64,000 nt of DNA from Styela clava (Eukaryota > Chordata > Ascidiacea > Stolidobranchia > Styelidae). The position numbers and the translations under genes are program-made. The stretch covers positions 8,990,001 to 9,054,000 of the forward strand of contig NC_135250.1 in the NCBI RefSeq assembly GCF_964204865.1. Reading direction: 5' to 3'. The stretch's first letter is position 1. Each line of letters opens with the position of its first letter. Under the pieces are notes generated by a model, which was given only the letters and a program-made list of their open reading frames with translations, was not told the origin of the DNA and did not search any database. Of this stretch, positions 24,050-35,400 are shown in pieces.

Positions 24050-24420
24050 AAAAGAAGAATAAGAAGTCCGAATGAATCTAAGTCAGAATGCGTAAACTCG
24101 AACTGGACTTCACTATCGTGCATGCTTAGGCAGTTGTCTCCAATCTGAAATGAATTCACCCCGAAGGCAACGAACCACCTTTTCCCAAGAATGAAATAGA
24201 TTAGGCCGCGAAGATCGATGCGTCGCGCTAAGCTCTAGGGACCCTTTTTTCTCACAATGTTGAGTGCTCTTCGTTGCATCGCAGGTTGGTCGCCAGTAAG
24301 AGATGCGAGGAGAAAATCGCCAGCCTCTCCATAGTCGCTAGGTGGTTCACGTAAAATCAGGCTATGTATGGATTTCTTCACCACACAAATCTATTCGTCT
24401 GACACATACAATGGAGGTAA
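24050..24420 (-). other. Diverged remnant of the conserved downstream block
   Basis: Aligns to 3434-3790 with many substitutions. The minus-strand frame keeps REPPSDYGEAGDFLLASLTG and QPAMQRR but then reaches a stop. Unit similarity ends soon after, marking the end of the array. Confidence 0.35.
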
Positions 24421-25048
24421 TTTCATATTCATAGTCATTGATGTTTCAAACTTGAAACATAAAAGTTTGACAACATGGATATCGCGCATCCGTACCGCCT
24501 TGAAAAAAACCAAGTATGCTGAAAAGATCGAAGAACAAGCAATAGCCTACAACCTATTTTAAATAGCGTTACCACCCAAGACACGAGCTCGCCAAAATGT
24601 GTGACAAACTGTTGGAATTTTGATAAAAGTTCGACTTCTGTGTGTAATTCACTTGATTGGTTTACGACATAATGCTTTAGAATATTATTTAAATTCAAAA
24701 TGTTTGTTTTTACTATTGAGGTGATTTTTACATGTATGATTTGTCGGTAATATTTTTTGCATTATTTACCAGCATCGGTACCTGTCTATTACTTTACGAT
24801 TTGATTTATTAAAATAATCCATGATTAGTACACAAAGTCCGAACGTCATAAAATAACGTTCAATTTTCTACCTGGAGCAAAATAGCATAGAACAGTACAG
24901 TAATTGCATTTCAGCGCCATCTTGATACATGCTGTTCTCGTCGCAAAAGATTTTTTGATGTAATTTGTTTTGATTTTTCAATAAATTAAAACATCACATT
25001 CCGAAGACACCATAGATAACAACAAATATAATTGAACTTGGAAAAAAA
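24421..25048. other. Intergenic DNA, nothing recognised
   Basis: AT-rich spacer after the JmjC array. Short frames only, and no family signal. Confidence 0.3.
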
Positions 25049-25160
25049 GGACCTCCAGAAGTATGTGCACCAAGATGTCGCACACAACCTGAACATAGTA
25101 GTTGTATCAGGTTAGGGTTCAGGTTGTGCGCCATCTTGGTGCACATACTACGGGAGCGCC
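25049..25160. mobile_element. Foldback MITE, short form
   Basis: Starts GGACCTCCAGAAGTATGTGC and ends with the near-complement GCACATACTACGGGAGCGCC. It contains the family core CACCAAGATG and CAGGTTAGGGTTCAGG. No clear target duplication is left. Confidence 0.65.
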
Positions 25161-25530
25161 AAAGCTGTTTAACCTTTCAGTAACAAAGATTCACCATGGA
25201 TAACATTTTTTATCATGTATAAAAACTGAAAGTCGAAAAAAAAAGCTTCTATTGAAGTTTCTTCATAGGTAAATACGTAAATAAATAATACGATCATGCG
25301 CATAATTTCCCAAAAATATTTCACGAATTCACAGAGATGAAAATAAAATGAATGTAACACGCTTTTGATATGCATCTCACAAAATATACATTCGTGTCTA
25401 GTTTATTCTATATCACAAGTAATTTTGGATAGCATTTACATATTTAATCCGACAAGACGGCTTATCAAATAGCGAATCACGGCCTATCGGTGGGTATGAC
25501 ATTAGTTAGCCAAATATTCGTTTTTTTCAC

Positions 25531-25745
25531 TTGCACAGATTTGGTGGTGGAGGAAACCGCCCCATGGCAGAAGGGGGTCCAGCAATCCTTTGCACATCAT
25601 TAGCCCCGAGGGAATCGAAGCCGTGCAAGGTAATCAGAGGTGCAAGCGTATCCCTGACTCCTAGCACGATGCGTCCCACTACCGAGGCTGCTAGGTGCCT
25701 GCATGATTTACATCCGCTGAAGAGCGCTGCACTTCTCCCCTGCAA
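25531..25745 (-). mobile_element. SINE-like dispersed repeat
   Basis: On the minus strand this matches the + strand at about 56590-56775: shared CTCTGATTACC, a B-box-like GCTTCGATTCC, and GGATTGCTGGACC. A CGGTAGTGGGA stretch upstream resembles a tRNA A-box region. Open frames here on both strands come from the repeat, not from a gene. It lies about 85 bp before the CRYZ start. Confidence 0.45.
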
Positions 25746-25830
25746 TCTGCATCCGCTTGCAAGGTTTCCAATAATTTTGCCTGAATATATTCAAGTTCTG
25801 CTATTGCTGATATTCTGATATTGCAAGATC

Positions 25831-28800
25831 ATGTTGTCCAATAAAGCATCATGGTTTTCTACAACAGTGATGCGTGCAGTTGTTGTGAACAAGTTTGGAG
25901 GAAGTGAAGTCTTGGAAATCAAGAGAAATGTTCCCATACCAAAGCCAAAAGAGAATGAAGTCCTAGTAAAGGTACAGTATCTATTGGTTTATCGAGTATC
26001 ACAATACAGCTGTACTGTGAATACTGGATTTGAATTTTGACTCAGACTTGGTTTTAAAAACCTGAAATTACCAATCACAGTGGGTTTGAAATTTTAATTC
26101 GATATCCCGATGGAGCTGCTTAGAAATCCAGCCTGCAGCAACTCCTGAACTCCAGCCTGCAACTCGGCAGACCTGGTTCTTGTACCATATAAATTCATAC
26201 CGATACTATCGAAATACCTGATGGGCTACTCCAAGTGACTCTTTGGGACAATTCTAGAAATTTTTATGAGTGTTACCGGTACGCGTTACGTTATTACAAA
26301 ACATACCGGTATCGATTGTATCAAAATTTTTACATTTTGTACCCATTTTGGTAAATTATCCAAAAACTGGGTGAAATTTTAACTTTTTCGGTGAAATAAA
26401 TGCAGTCCAATAAAATTCAAGGATCCTTCGCCATAAAAAAAACTCAAAACAATCACTTTCACTACACTTCTAAAAAAATGATAAAATTCCACAGTTGGTG
26501 GGATCGCTCTGCAAGAGTAATTTCTGGAAAATAGCTAGCTTGTGATCTTAATATCAATTCCTCTTTTAATAATTAAATTAAAAAACAAATTACAGAATTG
26601 GGAAAGCCAGCAAAACCTTAACCAAGGTTTGAAACGTGCCAGGTTTAATTTTAAGGTGTTGTCAAGGGAAGAGGTATGTGTCCACTCAACTAAAAGTATT
26701 AAATTCATTCACACACCCACACATGTACAACCACAGATAGGTATATGATAACAATCGAAAAATCTTGAGAAAATTTAAAAAATGACTTGTGTCCAATATA
26801 TATTTCTTTGTAATCATGTGTCGTCAAGTAAATGAATATCATGAATATCAAGGTTGCTGCCGTGGGTGTAAATCCAGTCGACGTATACATCAGATCAGGA
26901 AATTATTCAAAATTACCAACGCTTCCATATATTCCTGGGAATGATGTCTGCGGAACTGTTGTTCATGTTGGTGGCGATGTTAAGAATTATCAGGTATATC
27001 TTATTTTTAGTATCATTCGAAGAAATATTTTATTTCTCTCCAATAATCAGTACTTGATTGGTTTCATTTCATAGATTCAAGTTAATACATAAAGTTCATC
27101 ATGATTTTGTCCATCTGGATATGAGAATATTTGTCTTCAATTTACCATTCTGACAGACAGAATATGGTTTCCAGCAAATTTTATAAAATAAAATTTGGCC
27201 TTTATTCCGAGTTTGTTGCAGATTATTACATCAATTTAGAATAGGTAAAATTAAACATATTGCTATGTGGATATGATATGTTACAATTTTTATATTCAAA
27301 CTAGGGAGAGAAAAAGCGATAAGATGACCCAATCACATATTGATTTTTTATAACAGGAAGGAGATAGGGTTTGTTCTTTTCGTACATCCAGTGGTGCTTA
27401 TGGAGAATACACATCAATCTGTAGTAAATATTTAATAAAATTGCCTGAAGATTATGATTTCGTCAAAGGAGCTGCAGTTGGTACTCCGTACTTGACAGCT
27501 TATAGAGCGTTGATTCAAAAGTATGTGAGTGTACTTTTTTTTTTAAATTGTTAAAACCTGGTATTGCTATTGTTTTCTTACAATATATTGAACTTTAAAA
27601 TTTTTAATAAAGAGCTCATCGATTCCGTTTTTCATTTCTGTTTAAAACTTGAAAATTTTTCTCCTAATTTTATTTTCTTCATAGTAGAGAATGTTCTTTT
27701 TTCCATGAATTGAATAAATTATCGAACTATCTGGCGTTTTTCTTTTACTGCTCTCATATTATATTGCCATGTCTATATTGCAACAGAGCAAATTTCAAAC
27801 CTGGGCAAACTATACTTATTCATGGTGCAAGTGGAGGGGTTGGAATGGCTGCAACACAACTAGCCATTTCTAAAGGAATGAATGTCATAGGTACAGCAGG
27901 TACAGAGGAAGGTAAGCTAAGCCTGGAAATCTTCATTTTGTCTTTATCTTGCATTCTGTTAATTTGTACACTTGTAAATCGAATGATACAATTTTATAAG
28001 AAGATCAGGGTGCAAAATCAACAACCTGCCTACTGAATTATGTGTTATTTCATAATACAAAAATTTGATAAATGCTGCAGTGTATTGTTGTTAGATGTCT
28101 CTATTTGAAATTCTAGAGTGCTTTATGTTATTTTTATACTGTGCATGTAGAGAAGTGCTTCCCAAATTCCATGGTACATGGCACCCTTCCAAATACTCTC
28201 AACACTTGTGACCTCCTGATCCTCTGTAAAATACCCAGTTTTGTTTGTAACTAACGTGTTTCCATCAGTTATTCTATGTGCCACATTTATCAATAAAAGC
28301 CAAACAAAATTCATTACAGGTTTACAATCAAAGAATTAAACATATTTCAGTCAATTCCCTTCGAATTAATATAGTCATCGCGAATGGTACCCAGTGAGGG
28401 CCTTCGCTTGCGGACTCCGAGGAACAACTCCTTTCCCCTAAGTACACCAAGACCTACTTTAATTAAGAACTCAGATATGATTCTAAGAGTGTTTACTTTT
28501 TTGCTACTCATTCAGTGTGTACTGATAACTCAGTATGAGGATATTGTTAATTTTGTTATCAATATGATATACCGTAAATGCTCGTTTTAACGCCCGGTCT
28601 TGATTAAGGGCCCGTTTGAATAGTCGCCCGTGTGAACAGGACATAAAAATAAATAAGGGTCGGTGCTTGAATACCCGCCCGGTGTAAAATTTTTTTTTTT
28701 TGCGGATTTGTACCTGCGGTGCGTAGAAAAAGTCAAAATTTTCATTATTCTCGTTTAAATCATATATACTTGAGAACTGGAAATGACAATATACGGTATT

Positions 28801-30526
28801 AATTATTGTAACGATCGATCTTATCTACTGATATTTTTGTGTGTAATTCTACTTTAAAAATAACAAGCGCCCCTGCTTGAATAAGGGCTGGTTTGAATAA
28901 GGGCCCGGTTAGTGAGTATGTTTAAAAAAAATATGCGCCCGGGCTATTAAACGAGCAAATACGGTAACCATTTATGCTGCAACAGGATAAGTATTAAAAT
29001 TTTACTAAGTCTTACGAAGCAACAGCAGAAAGCTTTGAAATACCATATCATCTATTCATATCATTTTCGAATTTTTCCATCATTTAGGTATGAAAATGGT
29101 ACGAGAAAATGGTGTTAAATATGTTTTTAATCATCGAGAAGAGGGATATGCATCAAGTGTTATGAGTGCTACAGGGGGACAAGGTGTTGATGGAATTATT
29201 GAAATGCTTTCAAATGTTAATCTTGCAAGGGATTTAGATATGCTTGCACCAAAGGGAATGGTTTTAGTGAGTGTACTTCAAGATTTTATGATTAGTGTAT
29301 ATATAATAGTTGTACATCACAATTCTTCCGGTGCGGTTACTCTTGACAGTATGTTATTTTAATGAATGAACCAAAAATAGGATCTCCATATTTGTCCAGA
29401 GAACATTTTAATAATTTAATTATTGAAATGCTTTCAAATGTTAATCTTGTAAGGGATTTAGATATGCTTGCACCAAAGGGAATGGTTTTAGTGAGTGTAC
29501 TTCAAGATTTTATATAATAGTATTACATTACAATTCTTCCAGTGCGGTTACTCTTGACGGTATGTTATTTTAATGAATGAACCAAAAAATAGGATCTTCA
29601 TATTTGCCCAGAGAACATTTCAATATTTTGACGCCAACAGCCTCTCATTCAAATTACCAGTTCTTGTCTGGTAAAAAGAAATAGTTAACGATGAGACAAC
29701 TTTATTTTCCACAGGATTTAAACCTTCAATGGGTAATCAAATGTCGATAGCAATAATTGTGTTCCTAACGCTCAGCATAAATATCTGTTGAATCAATTGT
29801 CTCACGTAACGAACTTACCGGTATGTAACTACTATTTTCAGGTTGTTGGAAGTAGAGGCTCTATTGAAATAAATCCTAGAGCTATGATGGGAAGAGAGAC
29901 AAATATACAAGGTGTTGCCTTAGGATCATCACCAGATGTATGTATGTCAGAATTGACTGGAGGATAATTCTGTATATATCTTTCAAATAATTAATTTAAC
30001 TTAATAATTACTTTATTTTTACGGAAAAAATGAATATGAGTTAATATTTTTTCTTAGAATGTTTGTCCTCCACACATCTGCTCTTTGCAATTGCATTGTT
30101 GGCTGTGGAAGATATGTCTCACAATTATGGCGGTTTTATTTGGTTGTAGATGTAGTGTGTACAATCTTAAAAGATAAATGCTATTAAGGATTTACAAATG
30201 CAATTACCTGTCTAGTGTCTAATCATTTCCAAAAATTTGATTTTGCCTATGGCTTATTATGTGACCGAATCAAAATTTACACTAAAGGGAATACTTAAGG
30301 ATCAAGAGTTGATGATTTCATAGAATAGTGAAAATTTCTTCATCGAATTTCATTACATATTCAGGAGGATTTGCGAGAAGCGAGTCTTGCTGTTGAAGTT
30401 GGTTTGAAACAGGGATGGCTCAATCCAGTCATAGGCCCCAAATACTCGCTCAACGATGTTCAACAAGCTCACGAGGACATTATTCACAACACTGGTTCTA
30501 AGGGGAAAATGGTGTTAATTATTTGA
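25831..30526 (+). CDS. CRYZ: Zeta-crystallin-type NADPH:quinone oxidoreductase
   Basis: Seven coding exons: 25831-25971, 26853-26993, 27357-27520, 27787-27911, 29088-29266, 29842-29937 and 30365-30526. All are GT-AG with consistent phases, giving 335 residues against 329 in human CRYZ. The product belongs to the medium-chain (zinc-free) quinone reductases, which reduce quinones with NADPH one electron at a time. Visible family parts: MRAVVVNKFGGSEVL (14-28), VGVNPVDVYIRSGNYSKLP in exon 2, the dinucleotide-binding HGASGGVGMAATQLA (161-175), GTAGTEEG at the exon 4/5 join, IIEMLSNVNL in exon 5, VVGSRGSIEINPR (251-263) and KGKMVLII at the C-terminus. No catalytic zinc ligands are expected in this subfamily. 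The start at 25831 adds 13 residues before the family-typical MRAV, so the Met at 25870 is an alternative. AATAAA lies at 30529-30534, almost on the stop, and again at 30859-30864. Confidence 0.92.
28570..28966. mobile_element. Terminal-inverted-repeat element in CRYZ intron 4
   Basis: Left end TACCGTAAATGCTCGTTTTA and right end (complement) TACCGTATTTGCTCGTTTAA are inverted repeats of about 20 bp, followed by CCCGG-rich subterminal repeats (GGGCCCGTTTGAATA, GGGCCCGGTTAGTGA). About 397 bp with no coding capacity. Superfamily not assigned, as no clear target duplication is visible. Confidence 0.6.
29198..29628 (+). repeat. Tandem duplication covering the end of CRYZ exon 5
   Basis: The sequence from ATTGAAATGCTTTCAAATG (29198) through the exon 5 donor and about 150 bp of intron recurs from 29422 with a period of about 224 bp. 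The second copy keeps the last 70 bp of the exon and its GTGAGT donor but lacks the exon start and any good acceptor. It is probably a non-functional partial exon. Confidence 0.85.
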
Positions 30527-30534
30527 ACAATAAA

Positions 30535-31590
30535 ATTTTCACTAGTAGGAACGTTTAAAATTGATATGCATTTCATCAATTCTTCACTTTCGCAGGATTT
30601 TAATATTTCTGTATTTCTTGAGGTGTTTCACAATGGTGCTGACTTTGTCAACTGTTGGAAGGGCTGAGGCAGCGATGTTCAAATCATATTTATATTTTGG
30701 AATACATATGAAATCATTCATACTGTATAAATTCTTGGGTTTTTTATTCTTAGCATTTGGTATCTATGGTTCATGTCATTATATGCCTGGCGGTATTCAA
30801 CTTATATACTATGATCAAGCAACAATTGAAACCATATGTATCTGATCATTTCTGCTCAATAAAAATTAATCATCAAATATACAGTAGCTTTTAGGCGTGA
30901 TATTGAACAAACATTTCGATATCCAACATTCCAATTTTTTTTTTCATTTTGACTTAAAAAGCCTGATAATGATGTGGGTTCTTTTCATATGTGCCAATAT
31001 TTCATTGAATGATTTTTCATTAGTGTGCAATTGATATTCATTTTCTGCTGCTCTTTGAATAAAAAACAATGAGTCCTAACTCTTCAAGACGATTCTCTCA
31101 CAGCCTCCATTTTTGTTGTTACTGGGAGTGCAAAAATCCTCAATGCTCGTCAATGGATGGTGGAAAACCGTCTCGATGGTCAGACTGGTCGGGTGGGATT
31201 GTGCTTTTCTCTTGATGGATATGTGGTGTAGTTAACAATGCCTTGTCATTAGAGTACCCAAAATGGACAAAATATTTTCTTCAACATATACACCAGTGCT
31301 TTAGTGAGTACTGTGTGAGAATAACATAATATGCATTGTTTTGGTACTGTGGTATAGAATAGATAACTGCTTGGAAGATCTGAGGGAAAATCGTGGTGAC
31401 ATCAGAATAATTACCATCCATCTCAAGAGACCAAAATCGATATTGATTTTGTTGGTTTGGTACAACCTGAATTACCACACACAATTAGCTACGCAATTAC
31501 GCATACTCGAGCTTAAATTTTATGATTAGCATAAACTATGAATACGGTATGATATGAGCTCTTGGAGTGATAATATTTCCAAATATCTTA
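30535..31590 (+). other. CRYZ 3' region and intergenic spacer
   Basis: Holds a 94-codon open frame (30561-30845) with hydrophobic stretches but no family match and no splice context. It most likely lies in the CRYZ 3' UTR, since a polyadenylation hexamer follows at 30859. The rest is AT-rich with nothing recognised. Confidence 0.35.
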
Positions 31591-31599
31591 TAAAACCTG

Positions 31600-31783
31600 T
31601 TAAAAAGATGCCGTTCACACGCGCTGTTGAACCATATAGGTTGAAGAGGTCTCTGTGGTTGAACCGCGCTCGCCCGGTTTTTAGTTGTGTGATTGTGCGA
31701 TCGATGAGCCGGCGCTCACAGCCAGCCTTGCATTCGGTTGCTCAGCTCAGCACGACGGCAATGCAGGCCTGTGCAGGTAGATA
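31600..31783 (+). promoter_or_regulatory. EPS8: Possible EPS8 promoter / untranslated first exon
   Basis: A short GC- and CpG-richer island (GCGCTCGCCCGG, GATCGATGAGCCGGCGCTC) stands out from its AT-rich surroundings about 0.7-0.9 kb before the EPS8 start codon. It ends in GTGCAG|GTAGAT, a usable donor. This suits a non-coding first exon joined to sequence just before 32483. Inference from composition and position only. Confidence 0.3.
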
Positions 31784-32482
31784 CATGTGTTAGAATTTTT
31801 AAGCAAGGCATGTACTGACTGCATAGATTAGAATTTGGCAAAGTGAAGGTCAATTATCTGAAGGTAGTATGCATTATATGTCTGTATGTGTATTTGCGTT
31901 TTATTAAACCAAGTTAGGGTTAGGGAAGTCTAGAACATTAGTAATGAGGCTTCCTCTAGAACCTGTTCGAGGTAGTCTGGTGCGATAGTTAAAATATTGT
32001 AATAATATATTGTCATATGAAGAATATTTAGGTAAAATAAACTGCAAGAGTTTTTGATTTTTGGATTAGATTACCGGTAATATAGCTACTATTCTAATAA
32101 CAGAATTACCCTTTGGTATAATATTTCTGAATATAAACTATCAGGTACATATTCTCTAAATTGAGTCTGTATTTAATAACACTAACAGAATATTTCATAC
32201 TAAATTAACTTTGTTCTTTGAATGTTTCAGTACAGACAATTAAAATTTGTGCCAATTGAAATTTTTACCTACATTAAAAAGTAAATGAAAATTAAATTAA
32301 ATATTTGAATTATTTAATCCACCATGCAGCCATGGCTATTCCTAACCTGAACAATTTTGCTGTGTTGAATGAGTATTTTTAGTGTGGTAACATCTGCTAT
32401 TTGTTCATATTTTTCCAAATATTCAGTTATTAAAATTATTATACTCTCGTCATGTTGTTTGTGTGATAAAGGCAATCTAAAT

Positions 32483-35400
32483 ATGAATTACGCCAGTGAT
32501 AATCCAGAGCAGACTATGCAGAATGGTATCCATCCTGGGGCAATTCAGCCGTCTGGTCGTGCCATATATGAACAAAGAAAATTATATGGGAAACAGTCTG
32601 CAAACATTGAAGAAATATCACAATACAATGTTGAGGTTCGTATCTGTGTGCTTTGATTTTTCAAACTATAACTTGTTGTTGTTTCAATTGAATATTCGGC
32701 AGTTAATCCTTGACAACAAATACTGAAATAAGAATGCCTTTCACAGATATGGTTCTATCAAAATCCCACCATGTGGCAAAATATGTAGGCATGAAGTGGC
32801 TTAGTGGTTAAATCCTTAGACCTAACTGTGATGTAGTTCCAGGTTCAAATCTCTGGTTCAAATCTCATGCACACCACCTCACTCAGGATGTAATAAATTG
32901 GGTAGGCTTAATTGTAGCCACTCACCTGGCAGTGACTTCTTGTACATAGCCTTGTTCAGAGCAAAAGGCAAGAAATTTGCCATATAAAAAATTGGTACTC
33001 TTGAGTTTGCGCACCAAGATGTCGCATAACCTGAACCCTAATCTGGTACACAACCTGAGTTCAGGTTGTGCTCCATCTTGGTGCACATACTTCAGGAGGT
33101 CCAAAAAATTAATCATATTGCCTCTTTAAAATGTTTGAATCCCAGTTCTTCCAGTCTCTTTTTATTTTAATATTGAAAAAACATTGGCATTTTTCAAAAC
33201 GTATTATTCAGCACTAAATGGCTTTTTTTAATTTTCATTTTCATTTATTAAGCATATATTTATACTCCTCCAGTGCCTTTATTTTTACTGTTTTGGCCAA
33301 ACTTTTTAAAATAGCATATTTCACAATTTTTCTCATTAATATTTCATACAAGAATGTCTGCTCACATTGATTTTGATTCAACTATTTCTTTATGCTCATT
33401 ACACATGGGTTCGGTTATGCTTGAGCATTTGCAAACACGAAGGATAATAGTTAGCTAAATAGCCTCAAATATTTAAGAGTTAGTTTTGTTCTTGATTCGA
33501 TAGTACTATGCTTCATGGCACCTTGAAGATGTTTGATCCAATGACTTCACCCTATAAAACACTAACACATGATTATTAAGATATTAGAATTCGATTTGTT
33601 AGCTAAATATTCTATCAGGGCATAAATTTTTGAAACCTCTGACCTGGTGAAATTTGAAATTTTTTATTTCTTTTTTTACATTGAACAGAACTGCTTACCA
33701 GTTAATTTATGACAGATTTTGATGATAATTTCTTGCGACACTAACAACACATTCAATAAGTATTCATGGATATATCTATCTATGTTACTGATCCTAGGAT
33801 AAATATTATGATTTTAATAACCGAGTGTTTTAGAATTCTGCATTAGGAGAATTCCATATCATTCCAAATTCAAACTTAAATTCAGAAATATGGCGATATC
33901 TTGTGTGTTATAAATGTCAATTCGATATTTCAATGAAACATCATTCTCAAATGGCATTATTGATTGTCTAAATTTTGGGAAATTCATAAACGAAGTCCAA
34001 GACTATAAATTCAAAAAAATCATTTTTTGTGTATGAATTCTTATCCATACTTTGTATATAATACATGTTTGACCCTGATCAATATGGGAAATATGTCACT
34101 GATAGCTTATGATGCTTTGTGTATTATGTGATCAGTGCTTGAATATATGAATGACTGAGCCGTCTATTATAATTCTATCGTATTTATAGCTGTCGATACT
34201 ATTCACCGGATGACTGTAGCACTATTGTGTCAACATTGACAGATTCACACCTCACCCCTATCAAAACCTGTGACGTTACAGTCACTTATCATGATGGCTG
34301 AATATTGCTTCAAATTTAAAATAGGAATGGTATGGCCGGGCCCGCCTTGCGATATTGATAACTGAGGCAAATGCTCATTCGCTTTTGGTGTGTAATACAA
34401 TTTTACGAACAAAAAATTCATTGACATTGAGACCGAATTTTAGGTGAAAATGAGTTTAATCAGTTTATAGTCCTTGTACATTATTCAAAATGAATAATAA
34501 TTTTAGGTATTTCATCACTTTTGAGTACTGAAATTAAATGTATAACATGATTGAAATGAATGATTAACTGGAAAGTAGTATGCAGTATAGTTTCCCTTGA
34601 TACCAAGCCCTCACATGCTATTTGTATCATAGTACTCTTTCATCCCCTATCAAATAACACTTTGTTTTGATCAAGATAAGAAAAATCACACCGGATCAAA
34701 CATGTATGATTCATGATAGATTCAAGATATTTTTTTTTTGAAAGTATCTAATAGCCTATTGAGTATTGACAATATACCGGCTTGTCATGTGTTGTGTGTT
34801 TCATATTTCAAAACAGTTGAAACCTCCTAGAATAAAAGACAATACAAAAGGTTTCATCAAAAAGACTTCAAACAAAAGATTTTTGGAAACATAAGCATAC
34901 AGTGTCCCATTGTGTTAAAAATGTGTGTTGGAATGAAATTGCCTTGTTTTATTGGCTTGTGAATAATGTGTTTATGACATTTACTCTGAATGCGCAGGTG
35001 CTCGGACATAAGAAAAAGCTATTAGAATGCAATGGGCCGAAATATTTTTAGTTCAGCATAACATGCCTTACTTATAAACTGGAAACATGGTACCAACTGC
35101 TGGACAAATATTTTTTAATCAGTGAACCCAACATATTTATTTCCTCTTCCTCACAACTAGTTCATACATATACCTTTGTATTTCATTTATCCAAATTCAA
35201 ATGCTAAAAAATGTTCTCGATAATAGTTATTGAAATTCCTATATTATGAGGAATTTATCATGATTTAAATTATTGACATAATCTCAATTTGAACAAACAT
35301 GAAAGAATATTTACTCAGGTATTTGTCCACTAATAAAAAGTCACAAGCATGTCACCTGATAAATGCTCATGCTGTGTTATGTGTGCGTAATTGCATTTTT

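Noticed and set aside
25531..25818. 95-codon + frame upstream of CRYZ
   Set aside because: It lies in the same repeat family as 56590-56775 and is not part of the conserved CRYZ protein.
28144..28330. hAT-like end (GTGCTTCCCAAATTCC) in CRYZ intron 4
   Set aside because: Only one end resembles a terminus, and no partner or target duplication was found.
30561..30845. 94-codon hydrophobic frame after CRYZ
   Set aside because: No family match, AT-rich codons, and it lies between the CRYZ stop and a polyadenylation hexamer. Treated as 3' UTR.
32786..32900. Possible tRNA gene
   Set aside because: A- and B-box-like motifs are present, but a full cloverleaf is not, and the B box is repeated. Better explained as a SINE.
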